A stretch of 63,390 nucleotides of DNA from Streptomyces sp. CB01580. Lineage in GTDB: Bacteria > Actinomycetota > Actinomycetes > Streptomycetales > Streptomycetaceae. The position numbers and the translations under genes were made by a program. Below are positions 16,990-25,899 of this stretch, one piece after another (the stretch's first letter is position 1; each line of letters starts with the position of its first letter). Where the stretch lies: assembly GCF_001905795.1 (NCBI RefSeq), contig NZ_LIXJ01000035.1, positions 1-63,390 of the forward strand, written 5' to 3'. Below the pieces are notes generated by a model that was not told the origin of the DNA, did no database searches, and saw only the letters and a program-made list of their open reading frames with translations.

Positions 16990-17907
16990 TTGCCGCAGTT
17001 GTACGTGCTCGCGCCGGTGGAGTTCAACTCGGCCGCTCCGGCGTGTGATTGTGCCGCTCACCGGTTCGGTAATGCGGCCGATCACTCCGAGCGTGTACGG
17101 CGGTATCCCTCTGACATGACGGACGCGGAGTGGGCCGTGGTCCGGCCGCTGCTGCCGGTGCCGGGCTGGTTGCGGGGCCGGGGCGGGCAGCCGGAGGCGT
17201 ACTGTCACCGGGCGATGCTGGACGCGGTGCGCTATCTGGAGGACAACGGCATCAAGTGGCGGGCGATGCCGGCCGACTTCCCGCCGTGGGACCGGGTCTA
17301 TGCGTTCTTCCGCCGCTGGCACGACCACGTGCTGGTCAGGGAGTTCCACGACCGGCTGCGCGGCCGGGTCCGCCAGAAGGCGGGGCGGGATGTGGAGCCG
17401 ACGGCCGGGGTGATCGACTCGCAGTCGGTCAAGGCAGACGCCGTGGTCGGCTCCGACAGCCGCGGCTTCGACGGCGGGAAGCTGATCAACGGACGCAAGC
17501 GGCACGTCGTGGTCGACACCCTCGGCCTGCTGCTGGGCGTGATGGTCACCGCGGCGGACATCGGTGACCGCGCCGCCGCGAAGGAGCTCCTCGAGCAGGT
17601 GGCCGACGCCCATCACCGGCTGGAACTCGTCTGGGCCGACGGCGGCTACACCGGCAGCCTCGTCGAGCACTGTCTGGCCGCGTTCGTCCTGGTCCTGGCG
17701 ATCGTCAAGCGCAGCGACGACACGCGCGGCTTCGTGGTGCTGCCCAAGCGGTGGATCGTCGAGCGGCTCTTCGCCCACCTGATGCGAAGCCGCCGCCTGG
17801 TGCGCGACTTCGAACGCCGCACCAACACCGCCGAGGCGATGGTCTACTGGTCGATGACCATGATCACGACCCGCCGTCTGACCCGTTCACGCCCCGCGCG
17901 AGCGTGA
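16990..17907 (+). CDS. IS5-family transposase
   Basis: A 305-residue DDE transposase with a TTG start at 16990; the ATG at 17116 (MTDAEWAVVRPLL) matches the usual family start and is a good alternative. Catalytic residues: Asp in GVIDSQSVK, Asp in WADGGYTG, Glu in KRWIVERLFAHL. An N-terminal DUF4096-like region (YPSDMTDAEWAVV) is complete, so the protein looks functional. Its last 44 bp overlap the convergent passenger gene. Confidence 0.85.
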   Translation: MPQLYVLAPVEFNSAAPACDCAAHRFGNAADHSERVRRYPSDMTDAEWAVVRPLLPVPGWLRGRGGQPEAYCHRAMLDAVRYLEDNGIKWRAMPADFPPWDRVYAFFRRWHDHVLVREFHDRLRGRVRQKAGRDVEPTAGVIDSQSVKADAVVGSDSRGFDGGKLINGRKRHVVVDTLGLLLGVMVTAADIGDRAAAKELLEQVADAHHRLELVWADGGYTGSLVEHCLAAFVLVLAIVKRSDDTRGFVVLPKRWIVERLFAHLMRSRRLVRDFERRTNTAEAMVYWSMTMITTRRLTRSRPARA

Positions 17908-18412
17908 ACCGGCCCGGTGCCGGCTCGGCCAGCCAGCCTCGCGCGACCAGGCGTTTCGCCTTCGACCTCAGCGCCTCCACCTTGGCCGGCACCACGTTCA
18001 TGCCGAAGGCGGAGGCCATCTCCTGGCAGGTCAGCGGGCCCTGACCGAGGCGGACCCGGTCCGCGAGAGCGGCCAGGATGCGCTGGTAGTCCGCCGACAG
18101 TGCCGTCCGGGCCAGCCCCTCGCGCCACACCGGAACCTGCGACTTCGCCTTCGCCGCCATGGGCGGTGACGCCTGCACCTCGGCTTCCGTCCCGGCACCG
18201 CCCGGTCGCTCGGCGGCCACCGCGTCGGCCGGACTCCCGCCCGGCCCGGACAGCACCGCACCCACACGCTCGCGGGCGATTGTCCACTCCAACCACTCCT
18301 GCTCGGCCGTCACGAGTTCGGCCTGGATCCGGTCGGCTTCCTCACGCAGCCCGTCCACACGACGACGGGCGGCAAGCTCGTGCTGTTCCAACAGTCCGAC
18401 AACCGACGGCAT
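17864..18412 (-). CDS. IS passenger protein, coiled-coil plus winged-helix-like
   Basis: A 182-residue protein inside the IS5-family element, convergent with the transposase. Residues ~1-50 form a charged coiled coil (LLEQHELAARRRVDGLREEA, then DRIQAELVTAEQEWLEW). Residues ~100-165 look like a winged helix (DYQRILAALADRVRLGQGPL, TCQEMASAFGMNVVPAKVEA). The arrangement recalls an IS-borne DNA-binding regulator, possibly damping transposition. Its function is not established. Confidence 0.6.
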   Translation of the reverse strand: MPSVVGLLEQHELAARRRVDGLREEADRIQAELVTAEQEWLEWTIARERVGAVLSGPGGSPADAVAAERPGGAGTEAEVQASPPMAAKAKSQVPVWREGLARTALSADYQRILAALADRVRLGQGPLTCQEMASAFGMNVVPAKVEALRSKAKRLVARGWLAEPAPGRFTLARGVNGSDGGS

Positions 18413-18529
18413 CCGTGACCTCCACGAGAGCGACGAAACGACGATCCATCACTCCCACACCGACGCCGCCCCTACCCCTGACCAGCGAAAACGCAGCCGT
18501 CAGACTCGGAAAGACAACAACCTCTCAGA

Positions 18530-18544
18530 CTTCAACTGGCCCAT
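18530..18544 (-). pseudogene. ltrA: First five codons of ltrA (MGQLK)
   Basis: ATG at 18544 preceded by GGGAGGAG as ribosome binding site. The gene is interrupted immediately after codon 5 by the IS5-family element. Confidence 0.8.
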
Positions 18545-19128
18545 CGCACTCCTCCCGGGCTGTCGCCCGGTTGATGTGATCAACTCAGTCACGAACGACC
18601 CGGCCCCTTCGCTCCACCCCCATTACAGAGGCTTCGTCACTACTACGGGCCGGTCTGCCAGCAGGTGCCACGTCGGTACTCGACCCCTTGCGGCCTCTAC
18701 CGCTTGGGGCACTCCCTCTCCCCCGACATAGGTCGAGGCGTATCAGCGCCTGCCTTCTCCTGTTCCATGCGAGAGCCGCAGACCGGACTCACGTCGCCTC
18801 CATGCCGGACACCACCTGGCCAATAGACGGGCACCCGCCAGGCTCATCCCGGAGTTCATGACACACTCCGGTTTCGATGTCATCCGGTTTCCTTACGACA
18901 CGTCAGCAGCGATTCACTTACGTTCGTCTTTCCGGTCCCCACCTGACGCCTCTTACGACGCCTTTTCCTCATCGCTCACCACGACAGTCTTCAGCTAACG
19001 CAGCATGAGGCGGTTTGAAGCCTCCCCCCGCAGGGCGGCTCCGAAGGGCCACAAAACCTTCATCTCTCACACAGCATCACTTCTGGAAACTGCTCCTACA
19101 AACACTTCCTTCCATGTTCAGGACACAC
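18545..19128 (-). ncRNA. Group II intron RNA, 5' domains (ltrA leader)
   Basis: Read leftward, the segment has the signatures that precede ltrA in bacterial group II introns: AAGCGGTAGAGGCCGCAAGG, GTCGAGTACCGACG, CCGTAGTAGTGACGAAGCC and TGTAATGGGGGTGGAGCGAA, ending in a ribosome binding site and the ltrA ATG. The 5' splice boundary is probably at 19128, where the strand reads GTGTGTCC, close to the GUGYG consensus. Domains downstream of ltrA (V and VI) are absent, so the intron cannot splice. Confidence 0.7.
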
Positions 19129-19619
19129 ATCACGGGGAAACTTCAGGTCTGGGACTACACCGATAGGCGGCGCGCGGCTTGTTGGAGACCTGCTCGGTCA
19201 GCGGCCCAAGTTCGATGCCCGAGGCAGGGCATCGAAGCGGTGCCTGAGCTCGGCGACGACGCGGGCGGGCGCTGGATGTGGAGACGGCCGAGGTGCTCGG
19301 TGGCGGGTCGCGGTTCGGGCAACAGTCGCAACGGCACCTCGCTGAAGACTGTGCTGACCGACGCGGGGGCGGTCACACTGGCCGCGCCGCGCACTACCGT
19401 GCCCCGCCGCCGGGCCTGGTGGGCTCGGGGGCGGGGCGCGATAGTGCGCGGCGTCAGGGCCCGGGTGTCAGGAGGCGCCGGATGAGGGCGGTGATGCCAA
19501 GGGCGATCAGCTGTGGCTTCTGGGAGACGCTGCGCGAGTTCTCCTGGCACTGGGTCTCAGCGTAGACGGCGTCGCACTCGCGCTGGAGGCCATCGTGGGA
19601 GGGTTCTCGGTGGAGCGGC
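19129..19619. other. About 490 bp with no convincing gene
   Basis: Only arginine/proline-rich frames on both strands are seen. No domain or ribosome binding site stands out. This would be the DNA originally upstream of the group II intron insertion. Confidence 0.3.
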
Positions 19620-21950
19620 CTACTGGTACTGCGTGGTGACGCTCACGCCGCTGAAGTCCTGTTGTCCGGCGTCGAGGCTGAAGTAGACCCAGCCGGAGGG
19701 CGGGTTGTTGATGGTCAGCGTCTCGTTGTTGCCGGCGTTGGTGGACTTCGCCTGGTACGAGGTGGTGGTGGCCCAGCTGGTGCCGTTGTAGTACAGGTCG
19801 GCGTTGCCGGTGCCGCCGGTGCTGGTGATGGTCAGTTGCTTGACGCCGACCGGTAGGTACAGGAAGTGGTTGCTGTAGTTGCCGGTGGTGGCCGCGAGGT
19901 TGTCCCGGCGGCAGTTCTTGTCGAATTGTCGCGTGTCTGCGTTGGTGCAGAGCGGGGTGGCCTGGGCCTCCGGCAGGGGGCCGCAGTCGTCGGTTGCGCA
20001 GGTGGTCGTCAGCCAGGTGGCGAAGTCGGCGTCGTAGCTGGTGCCGATGGTCTGCTTCAGGAAGGTGCGGGCACCGTTCCAGTCACCGGTGCGGTACTTG
20101 CCGAGCACGGTCTCGATGTCCGCGGGGTGCGCCTGCAGCATGTAGCGGACCGCCAGGAAGCCCCACTGGTAGACCCGGGCCGAGTTGACGTCGGGGTCGT
20201 CGTCCTGGCCGTAGACGGTGTCGAACAACTCGCTGATCTTGTACGTGTTCTTGCCGGCTGCGGCGATCGCGTTGGCGTTGCGCTCCTGGCGGTAGCCGTA
20301 CGAGATGTTCTCGGCGATGCCCTCGACCCACCAGATGGTGGGCGTGGTCTGACTGGCGTCGAAGTCGCCGTACATGTTGTAGCGGCCGTCGAGGTAGTGG
20401 GTGTATTCGTGGTTGAGGTTCCAGATCTCGAACTTGGGGCGCAGCCAGGACGCCTCGTGTGCGATGAAGCGGGCCTGGTTGCCCGGCTTGGACGGGTCGC
20501 CTTCCTCGTACATGCCGCCGTTGTCGACGTCGATGTCGTAGATGGCCCAGGCGTACAGCGAGTACTGGGTGTAGTCGTCGAAGGCGACGACCTCCAGGTT
20601 GGTGTTCACGTCGTCGGGGATCGCGCCCTTGTCGCCGATCACGCGGTGGAAGTAGGCGTCCTGGTTGATCAGGCTGGTGCAGGTGGTGGCAAGCTGTCCG
20701 GGGGACATGTCCTGGGCGCGGATCTTCAGGCCCGGGGTGCAGGTGTGCTGGATCGGCAGGACCACCGGGAGTACGCGGCTGCCCAGGTCGCAGATGCCGT
20801 AGGCCTCGCAGTTGCCCTTGTCGTACTGACGTGTGGCCCAGCCCAGGTTCATGGTGATCGGGGCGGTGGGGCCAATGTTCGGGTAGCGGTTGATCAGGTC
20901 CTTCAGCAGCGGCCGGACCCGGTCCTTGAGCTCGGGGACATCGAGGGCGTAACCGAGGAAGCGGCCGACGTTGCTGATGACGTCCAAGCGGTTCAGCTGC
21001 GTCTCGTTGCGGGTGATGAAGTCGGCCCAGGTGTTGAGGATCGCGGGGTCGGCCTTGAGCGCGGCCCGCCAGCCCCGGCCGTCGTTCTTGGCATCGAAGC
21101 CGTTCTCGATGACGCGCTCGGCGTTCTCGAGGGAGAGGGTCATCCGGCTCGGCCAGGTGGCGTCGTAGTTGGCGAGCATCCACTTGACGACGCCGGCGTA
21201 CCGACCGGCCTCGTGGGTGCTGTCGATGAGCGTGACGACCTCGTTGAGGGTGTCGCCGTTGGCGTCGGTGACGTCCTTGCTGCGCGGGGCGGCGAAGAAG
21301 GCGTCCAGCGCGCCGCGGGCCGAGGCCTGCAGCGCCGTGCCGTAGTCACCGACGACATCCTGGTGGTTGTCCTGCACGTAGTAGCCGGCGCGCAGGAACA
21401 TCACCAACTGGCCTACGGAGGTGCTGTTGTCGCCCGGGTAGGTGGCGGAGGCGTCGCGGAGCGCGTTGGCGACGGTCACCATCTGGGGCTCGCGGAACGT
21501 CTTCTGGGCGTCGGTGCCGGTGAGGTTGAACAGCGGGTAGGTGCAGGTGACCTCGGGGAGAGCCTTGAGCTGCTGGATTAGCGCGCTGCCCGTGGCGTTG
21601 ATCACTCCGGACAGGTCGCCGCATTCGTTCCCGCCGGCGGCGGCCGAGAACTGCTTGCCGGCCTTGGCGCGCTCGGTGGTCGGGGCGGCCGCCGGGGCGG
21701 ACTCTTCGAGGGAGTCCTGCGAGGAGATCTTGAAGCCGGAGCCGTCGGTCGTGGCGTCGGGCGACTTGGGGACCGGGATCGACCGCGGCGCCGAGGCCGC
21801 GGGGCCGGCGGCGTTGGCCCCGGCCTGGGGCACGGCGCCGACGGGGGTGGCCTGGCTCTGTGGTGCGAACAGGCCGAACGCGATGAAGAATGCGGCGCCG
21901 AGCGCAGGGAGCCTGCGCGCGTTGGCCGTTGATATCCGGGAGGGGCGCAT
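19620..21950 (-). CDS. Secreted M9-family collagenase
   Basis: A ~776-residue metalloprotease from the ATG at 21950; the frame stays open upstream to 22034, so a longer start is possible. A signal-like hydrophobic segment (ALGAAFFIAFGLFAP) is followed by an Ala/Pro-rich linker. The M9 N-terminal activator domain (~residues 120-390) and the gluzincin catalytic domain follow: zinc motif HEYTH at about residue 513, then YLDGRYNMYGDF, and the third ligand in WWVEGIAENISYG. A C-terminal PPC domain (~residues 690-776; LYLPVGVKQLTIT, GNADLYYN) is typical. It should degrade collagen-like proteins outside the cell. Monocistronic. Confidence 0.9.
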   Translation of the reverse strand: MRPSRISTANARRLPALGAAFFIAFGLFAPQSQATPVGAVPQAGANAAGPAASAPRSIPVPKSPDATTDGSGFKISSQDSLEESAPAAAPTTERAKAGKQFSAAAGGNECGDLSGVINATGSALIQQLKALPEVTCTYPLFNLTGTDAQKTFREPQMVTVANALRDASATYPGDNSTSVGQLVMFLRAGYYVQDNHQDVVGDYGTALQASARGALDAFFAAPRSKDVTDANGDTLNEVVTLIDSTHEAGRYAGVVKWMLANYDATWPSRMTLSLENAERVIENGFDAKNDGRGWRAALKADPAILNTWADFITRNETQLNRLDVISNVGRFLGYALDVPELKDRVRPLLKDLINRYPNIGPTAPITMNLGWATRQYDKGNCEAYGICDLGSRVLPVVLPIQHTCTPGLKIRAQDMSPGQLATTCTSLINQDAYFHRVIGDKGAIPDDVNTNLEVVAFDDYTQYSLYAWAIYDIDVDNGGMYEEGDPSKPGNQARFIAHEASWLRPKFEIWNLNHEYTHYLDGRYNMYGDFDASQTTPTIWWVEGIAENISYGYRQERNANAIAAAGKNTYKISELFDTVYGQDDDPDVNSARVYQWGFLAVRYMLQAHPADIETVLGKYRTGDWNGARTFLKQTIGTSYDADFATWLTTTCATDDCGPLPEAQATPLCTNADTRQFDKNCRRDNLAATTGNYSNHFLYLPVGVKQLTITSTGGTGNADLYYNGTSWATTTSYQAKSTNAGNNETLTINNPPSGWVYFSLDAGQQDFSGVSVTTQYQ

Positions 21951-22152
21951 CTGTTGGGGCCTCCGGGGCCGTCGTGGCCGCACGTTGAACAAGCGGCCAT
22001 TGATGTGTGACATGTAAAATGGCACATGTCGCACCGCACAGGAAGATCCCGGACCGGATTACCGTCCCACATCTTTGCGTTCGCCCTGAGCCTCTGCGGG
22101 GGAGGACTCCTGCACACGCGGGCATGCGGAACGCAACGTCCGCCGGATCTAC

Positions 22153-22623
22153 CTAGCCCAACGCCAACTCCCCGACCTTCTGATCCCCGCTCATCTCCCC
22201 TGTCGGCCGGAACCCGAGCCCCAGATAAAACCCCTCGGGGCCGTCCTCGCCCGGGTGCCAGGTGGTGGTCAGGCGGGTGCCGCCACGGCGGCGGATTTCA
22301 GCGGCCACGGACTCGACCGCGAAGCGGCCATAGCCGCGGCCCTGTTCGCCGGCCGCGATGTTAAGCCGCCACAGGCCCGAGCGGATGTCGGTGCCCCTGC
22401 CGTCGCCTGCGAAGTCGATGTCGAGGAAGGCCATGAGGAAGCCGACGGGTCGGTCGCCGTCGAAGATGATGCGGGGCCAAGCTACGCCTGGGTACACGTA
22501 CGCCTCGGCGAGGGACTTCACGACGGGCGCGACCAGGTGCTCCTGGTCAGGGCGAACCTTCAGGCCGATCGCGACATCGAAGTTGGCGGCAGTGACCTTT
22601 GCCAGTCGGAGCGTAGTCGTCAT
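22153..22623 (-). CDS. GNAT-family N-acetyltransferase
   Basis: A 156-residue protein from the ATG at 22623 (MTTTLRLAKVTAANFDVAIG). It has the GNAT acetyl-CoA signature GEQGRGYGRFAVESVAAEIR (the R/Q-x-x-G-x-G/A loop) and the C-terminal FYLGLGFRPTGE motif. It resembles spermidine/diamine acetyltransferases of the SpeG/BltD type (PVGFLMAFLDI), but the substrate cannot be assigned. The longer upstream frame lacks a good start and family similarity. Confidence 0.8.
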   Translation of the reverse strand: MTTTLRLAKVTAANFDVAIGLKVRPDQEHLVAPVVKSLAEAYVYPGVAWPRIIFDGDRPVGFLMAFLDIDFAGDGRGTDIRSGLWRLNIAAGEQGRGYGRFAVESVAAEIRRRGGTRLTTTWHPGEDGPEGFYLGLGFRPTGEMSGDQKVGELALG

Positions 22624-22871
22624 GCGGGAACCGTAAGCCAGCGGATCAAGTGATTTTCCCGATGCTGCACACCCCCTGCAGACGGCGACACCGCCACCCT
22701 CCCCTCGGCTCCACGCTGTGGTCCACGAAGCGCGACTTTGGGCCGAACACCCCGACCCGACACTTGACGAAAGAGATAGGGGCACCCCCCGGGCTGTCGG
22801 TCTGCTCGGCGCATGTCCAGAACCCAGGCGCCGAGTTCAGGGCAGCGGTGCCTTGGGGGGCACGTCGAGGG

Positions 22872-23411
22872 TCAATGGGGTGCTGCGCCGGGTGCGGCAA
22901 GGGCGGAGGCACTGTCGTAGCGCAGGAGCGATTCGTCGTTGATGAGCGGGATCACGCTGGAGCACAGGTCATCGGCCGCGGGAGAGTCGACACCGGCACG
23001 GCGGACGGCGACGGCTGCGGTGGCGCCGGCGAGCTGCACGGAGGGGTGATCGGTGGAAGTGTCGCGTAGCAGATGCTGCAGTGGGATGCCGCCGATGCGG
23101 GACGAGGGCGTGGCACCCGAGGTGCGGCCCAGGAGGCCGATCCGTTCGTCGGTGAGTGTCTTCTGCTCGTCGGTGAGCACGCTGACGGGCTCTCCCAGGC
23201 GCTTGTCCCAGTGACGTGCAGTTTCGGCGATGCAGGGCACGAGCATTTCCAGCAGCGGGAAGGGACCGGAGTCGACATGGAGGACGTCGCCCTGTGGCCG
23301 GGTGGCACGCAGCTCGAACAGGATGTCGGTGACCTCGCGGCGGGTGGAGGCGGCCCAGGCGGCTTCCAGCCGGTCGTAGAACGCCTCGGTCGCAGCCGCT
23401 GGATCAGCGTG
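22872..23411 (-). pseudogene. C-terminal part of a DUF3800-like protein
   Basis: From ~23411 leftward the frame encodes LHVDSGPFPLLEMLVPCIAE, a conserved VSVLTDEQKTLTDERIGLL block and HPSVQLAGATAAVAVRRAG, then ESLLRYDSASALA. These match the C-terminal half of DUF3800 (RNase-H-like, often in phage-defence or mobile loci). The N-terminal half with the first catalytic Asp is missing, cut where the HNH fragment joins at ~23399-23411. Confidence 0.5.
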
Positions 23412-23527
23412 AAGGCTGGCTACCAACTCACCGCCAACCCCGCCGAGACCGCGGCCCTGTCCCAGATGCTCGACACCTGCGACATCCGACCCCACCGGGC
23501 GGCACCGGCCGGGAACTGCGCCCGGTA
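23399..23527 (+). pseudogene. C-terminal fragment of a secreted HNH (DUF1524-like) nuclease
   Basis: The frame WISVKAGYQLTANPAETAAL continues SQMLDTC and then a short tail to a TAG. This resembles the closing segment of Streptomyces secreted DUF1524/HNH nucleases (V-K-x-x-Y-x-L-T-x-x-x-A-E-x-x-A-L). Only ~35 codons remain. Confidence 0.4.
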
Positions 23528-23789
23528 GGCCGCCGGAGTTCCGGACAACCCCTTTCCGTGCCCCGACTCGCCGCGGGGGAAGAGCAGGACCCCTCCGCCC
23601 AGGCACTCTTCCTCCGCGGCGACCCCACCACTCCGACCCCCAAGCGGCCATCGGCTCCGACCAGGGAACGGGCAGGCGTGACCTGAGCCGCTGGCCCTTC
23701 GGACGTCCACCTTGCTGGCCGGTGCGGAGTCCGGTGCTCGGTGTCGTAGCCGATGCCTGGAGCATCAGCCGGACCGGGTAGCCCTCCGG

Positions 23790-24203
23790 TCAGCGGCTCG
23801 CCGCAGAACCCGCGCCGCTCAGGTCGTGGTGGATGACGCGGGCCGCTCCTTCGATGGTTCCTATGCCGTAGTCCATGGTGCGGCTGCCGGTGGAGAGGAC
23901 AGCCATGCCGTAGTCGTGACCGCCGCCGGTGAAGGCTCCCACGCTGTGAACCCGCCATCCGCCGGCGGTGCGTGGCAGCCAGCCATTCTTGATGTGCACC
24001 GTTGCCGTGGCGGGTGATCCGGCGGGCACCCCCCACTTCTGGCCGGGCGTGACGTGATTCATCAGGTCGAGGGCGTAGCCGCGCGACGCGGGGCCGAGCA
24101 CCGCGTTCTCCGTCGTCAGTAGCTGCATCAGCCGGAGCTGGTCACCGGCGGTGATCTGGGTGAGGCCCCAGCTCTTCCCGGAGCCGGGAACGGTATGCCG
24201 CAT
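23790..24203 (-). pseudogene. C-terminal part of a beta-lactamase-like serine hydrolase
   Basis: A ~137-codon frame with GDQLRLMQLLTTENAVLG, a YALDLMNHVTPGQKWGVPAG segment and VHIKNGWLP, which takes the place of the KTG/KNG motif of class A beta-lactamase-like hydrolases. The N-terminal half with the S-x-x-K nucleophile is absent. The break lies just left of the IS6 element, consistent with an IS6-mediated deletion. Confidence 0.6.
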
Positions 24204-24265
24204 CTGTGCCAGAGCGAGGAACCTTCTGAAGCCGGCGGCGCCGATCTTTGAGGAGGCCGTCGGAG

Positions 24266-25125
24266 GGCGCTGTCACGTTGGCTGGCCCGTGGGTTGATCT
24301 TCGGGTTGATCACGTTGGGGGGAGTCGTCCGTGGTGGGTGCACCGCCGTCGTACAAGGGGCACCGGTACCCGGTCGAGGTCATCTCGCACTGCGTGTGGC
24401 TGTACTTCCGGTTCCCGCTCAGTTTCCGTGAGGTGGAGGAGCTGATGTTCCAGCGCGGCGTGATCGTCTCCCACGAGACCGTGCGCCGCTGGTGTCTGAA
24501 GTTCGGCCAGGCGTACGCCGGCGCGCTGCGCCGCCGGCGGCCCCGCCCCGGGGACAAGTGGCATCTGGACGAGGTCTTCATCAAGATCAACAGTGAGCAG
24601 AAGTACCTGTGGCGGGCGGTCGACCAGGACGGCAATGTCCTGGACATTCTTGTTCAGAACCGGCGGGACAAGGCCGCAGCCAGGCGATTCTTCCGCGGGC
24701 TGATGACGAAGACGGGCAGGGTGCCGCGGGTGGTCGTCACCGACGAGCTGCGTTCCTACGGCGCCGCTCACGGCGAGGTCATGCCCTCGGTGGAGCATCG
24801 CTCGCACAAGAGCCTGAACAACCGGGCCGAGAACAGCCACCAGCCGACGAGGCAACGTGAACGGGCGACGAAGGGCTTCCGCAGCGTGGGCGGGGCCCAG
24901 CGGTTCCTATCCGCGTCCAGCGGTATCTCACCCCACTTCCGACCCCGACGCCACCTGATGACCGCATCCGAACACCGAGCCGAAATGACCACCCGCTTCA
25001 CCATCTGGGAGCAGATCACCGGCGTCACCGGCCGACCTACCGCGGCCTGAGCCCAGGCCGGCACCCGGCCCCACCACACCTCGACGCACCGTCAGACACC
25101 CACGCACCCAACAACGTGACAACGC
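24266..25125 (+). mobile_element. IS6-family (IS26-like) insertion element
   Basis: About 860 bp with inverted ends: left GGCGCTGTCACGTTGGCTGG, right (complemented) GGCGTTGTCACGTTGTTGGG. It encodes a single transposase. The 8 bp flanking each side do not match, so this copy probably caused or took part in a rearrangement instead of simple insertion. Confidence 0.75.
24331..25050 (+). CDS. IS6-family transposase
   Basis: A 239-residue DDE transposase with a GTG start. It has an N-terminal helix-turn-helix (EELMFQRGVIVSHETVRRW) and catalytic Asp in KWHLDEVFIKI, Asp in VVVTDELRSYG and Glu in NNRAENSHQPTR. Length and motifs are complete, so it is probably functional. Confidence 0.9.
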   Translation: MVGAPPSYKGHRYPVEVISHCVWLYFRFPLSFREVEELMFQRGVIVSHETVRRWCLKFGQAYAGALRRRRPRPGDKWHLDEVFIKINSEQKYLWRAVDQDGNVLDILVQNRRDKAAARRFFRGLMTKTGRVPRVVVTDELRSYGAAHGEVMPSVEHRSHKSLNNRAENSHQPTRQRERATKGFRSVGGAQRFLSASSGISPHFRPRRHLMTASEHRAEMTTRFTIWEQITGVTGRPTAA

Positions 25126-25366
25126 CGACGGAAGAGCTGCGGGAGCAAGCCGGAGAAGCTTCTCAGGCGGCCCTCGTGAATGTGGCTGCCCAGGTTGGCT
25201 TCATCCTGGCCGACAGCGTCAGGGATGCAGCTGATGCGGCGGTGGATCACATCGCCGACGCCAACGCGCTGCGCCATGGCAGCGGGTCTCTCGATGTGAT
25301 GGCCTTGTCGCACGTTGCCCACCCGGTGCATGGAGAGAACGTGGCCCGGGTGCGGTATCGGCCGGG
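25126..25366. other. Unassigned DNA right of the IS6 element
   Basis: A 94-codon rightward frame (25116-25400) and a leftward frame with VGVGDVIHRRISCIPDAVGQ both look weakly coding. Neither has a family or a ribosome binding site. Confidence 0.25.
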
Positions 25367-25745
25367 CTACGTCAGGGGCGCCGACTGGGCGGCGTTGTAG
25401 ACGGCCTGCGCCTCATGACCGAAGTGGGTGGAGCTCATGTTGGGGCCTTCCTGCCAGCCAAAGACGCCGATGATCTGGCTGGGGTCGTCGTAGCGGGAGA
25501 AGGCTCCGGACTGGAGGCCCGTGCCGGTGGTGGGGTACGGGTTGGTGGTCACCTCGAAGCCCGCACCGAAAACACCAGCGGGGGAGGCGGCGTCACGGGC
25601 ACGCAGGTCGGCAAGGATGTTCGCCGAGCTGGTGTACAGGAAGGGCGGCAGTTGCAGGGTGATCCCCTTGACGATGCCAGCCCAAGGGCCCGATGCCTGG
25701 AAGCCGTTGGTCTGGGAAGGGAAGTCGGTCCCTGGTACGCACCAG
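25367..25745 (-). pseudogene. C-terminal fragment of an unknown exported protein
   Basis: About 125 codons ending at 25367, with TLQLPPFLYTSSANILADLR, VFGAGFEVTTNPYPTTG and QEGPNMSSTHFGHEAQAVYN. The composition suggests a secreted protein. The 5' part is missing; at ~25745 the sequence meets the DUF3761 fragment on the other strand. No family recognised. Confidence 0.45.
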
Positions 25746-25790
25746 ATCGCCGGCCCGCCCGAGTCGCGTGTGCCGGGTCGGCAGCCCGCA

Positions 25791-25896
25791 CCCGGCGGGC
25801 GCGATCGCCCAGTGCAATGACGGCACGTACAGCTACGCGGCGAAGTTCCGCGGCACCTGCAGCCACCACGGAGGCGTTCGCTACTGGTACAAGTAG
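25791..25896 (+). pseudogene. DUF3761 C-terminal fragment
   Basis: The last ~35 codons read GAIAQCNDGTYSYAAKFRGT, then CSHHGGVRYWYK. This is the characteristic DUF3761 core (C-x-D-G-T-Y-S...G-T-C-S-H-H-G-G-V) found in small secreted proteins. The N-terminal signal sequence is lost. Confidence 0.6.
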
Positions 25897-25899
25897 GCG

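Larger units (their letters stand above)
16843..18529 (+). mobile_element. IS5-family insertion element with passenger gene, inserted in ltrA
   Basis: A 1687-bp element bounded by near-perfect inverted repeats (left TCTGAGAGGCTGTTGTC from 16845; right, complemented, TCTGAGAGGTTGTTGTC ending at 18529). It is flanked by the 3-bp direct duplication CTT (16840-16842 and 18530-18532). It carries a rightward DDE transposase and a leftward passenger gene whose 3' ends overlap. Removing the element and one CTT restores the ltrA reading frame, which fixes its boundaries. Confidence 0.85.

Noticed and set aside
19866..21581. 571-residue rightward frame opposite the collagenase gene
   Set aside because: Antisense shadow of a strongly supported M9 gene; valine/glycine-rich low-complexity translation without a domain.
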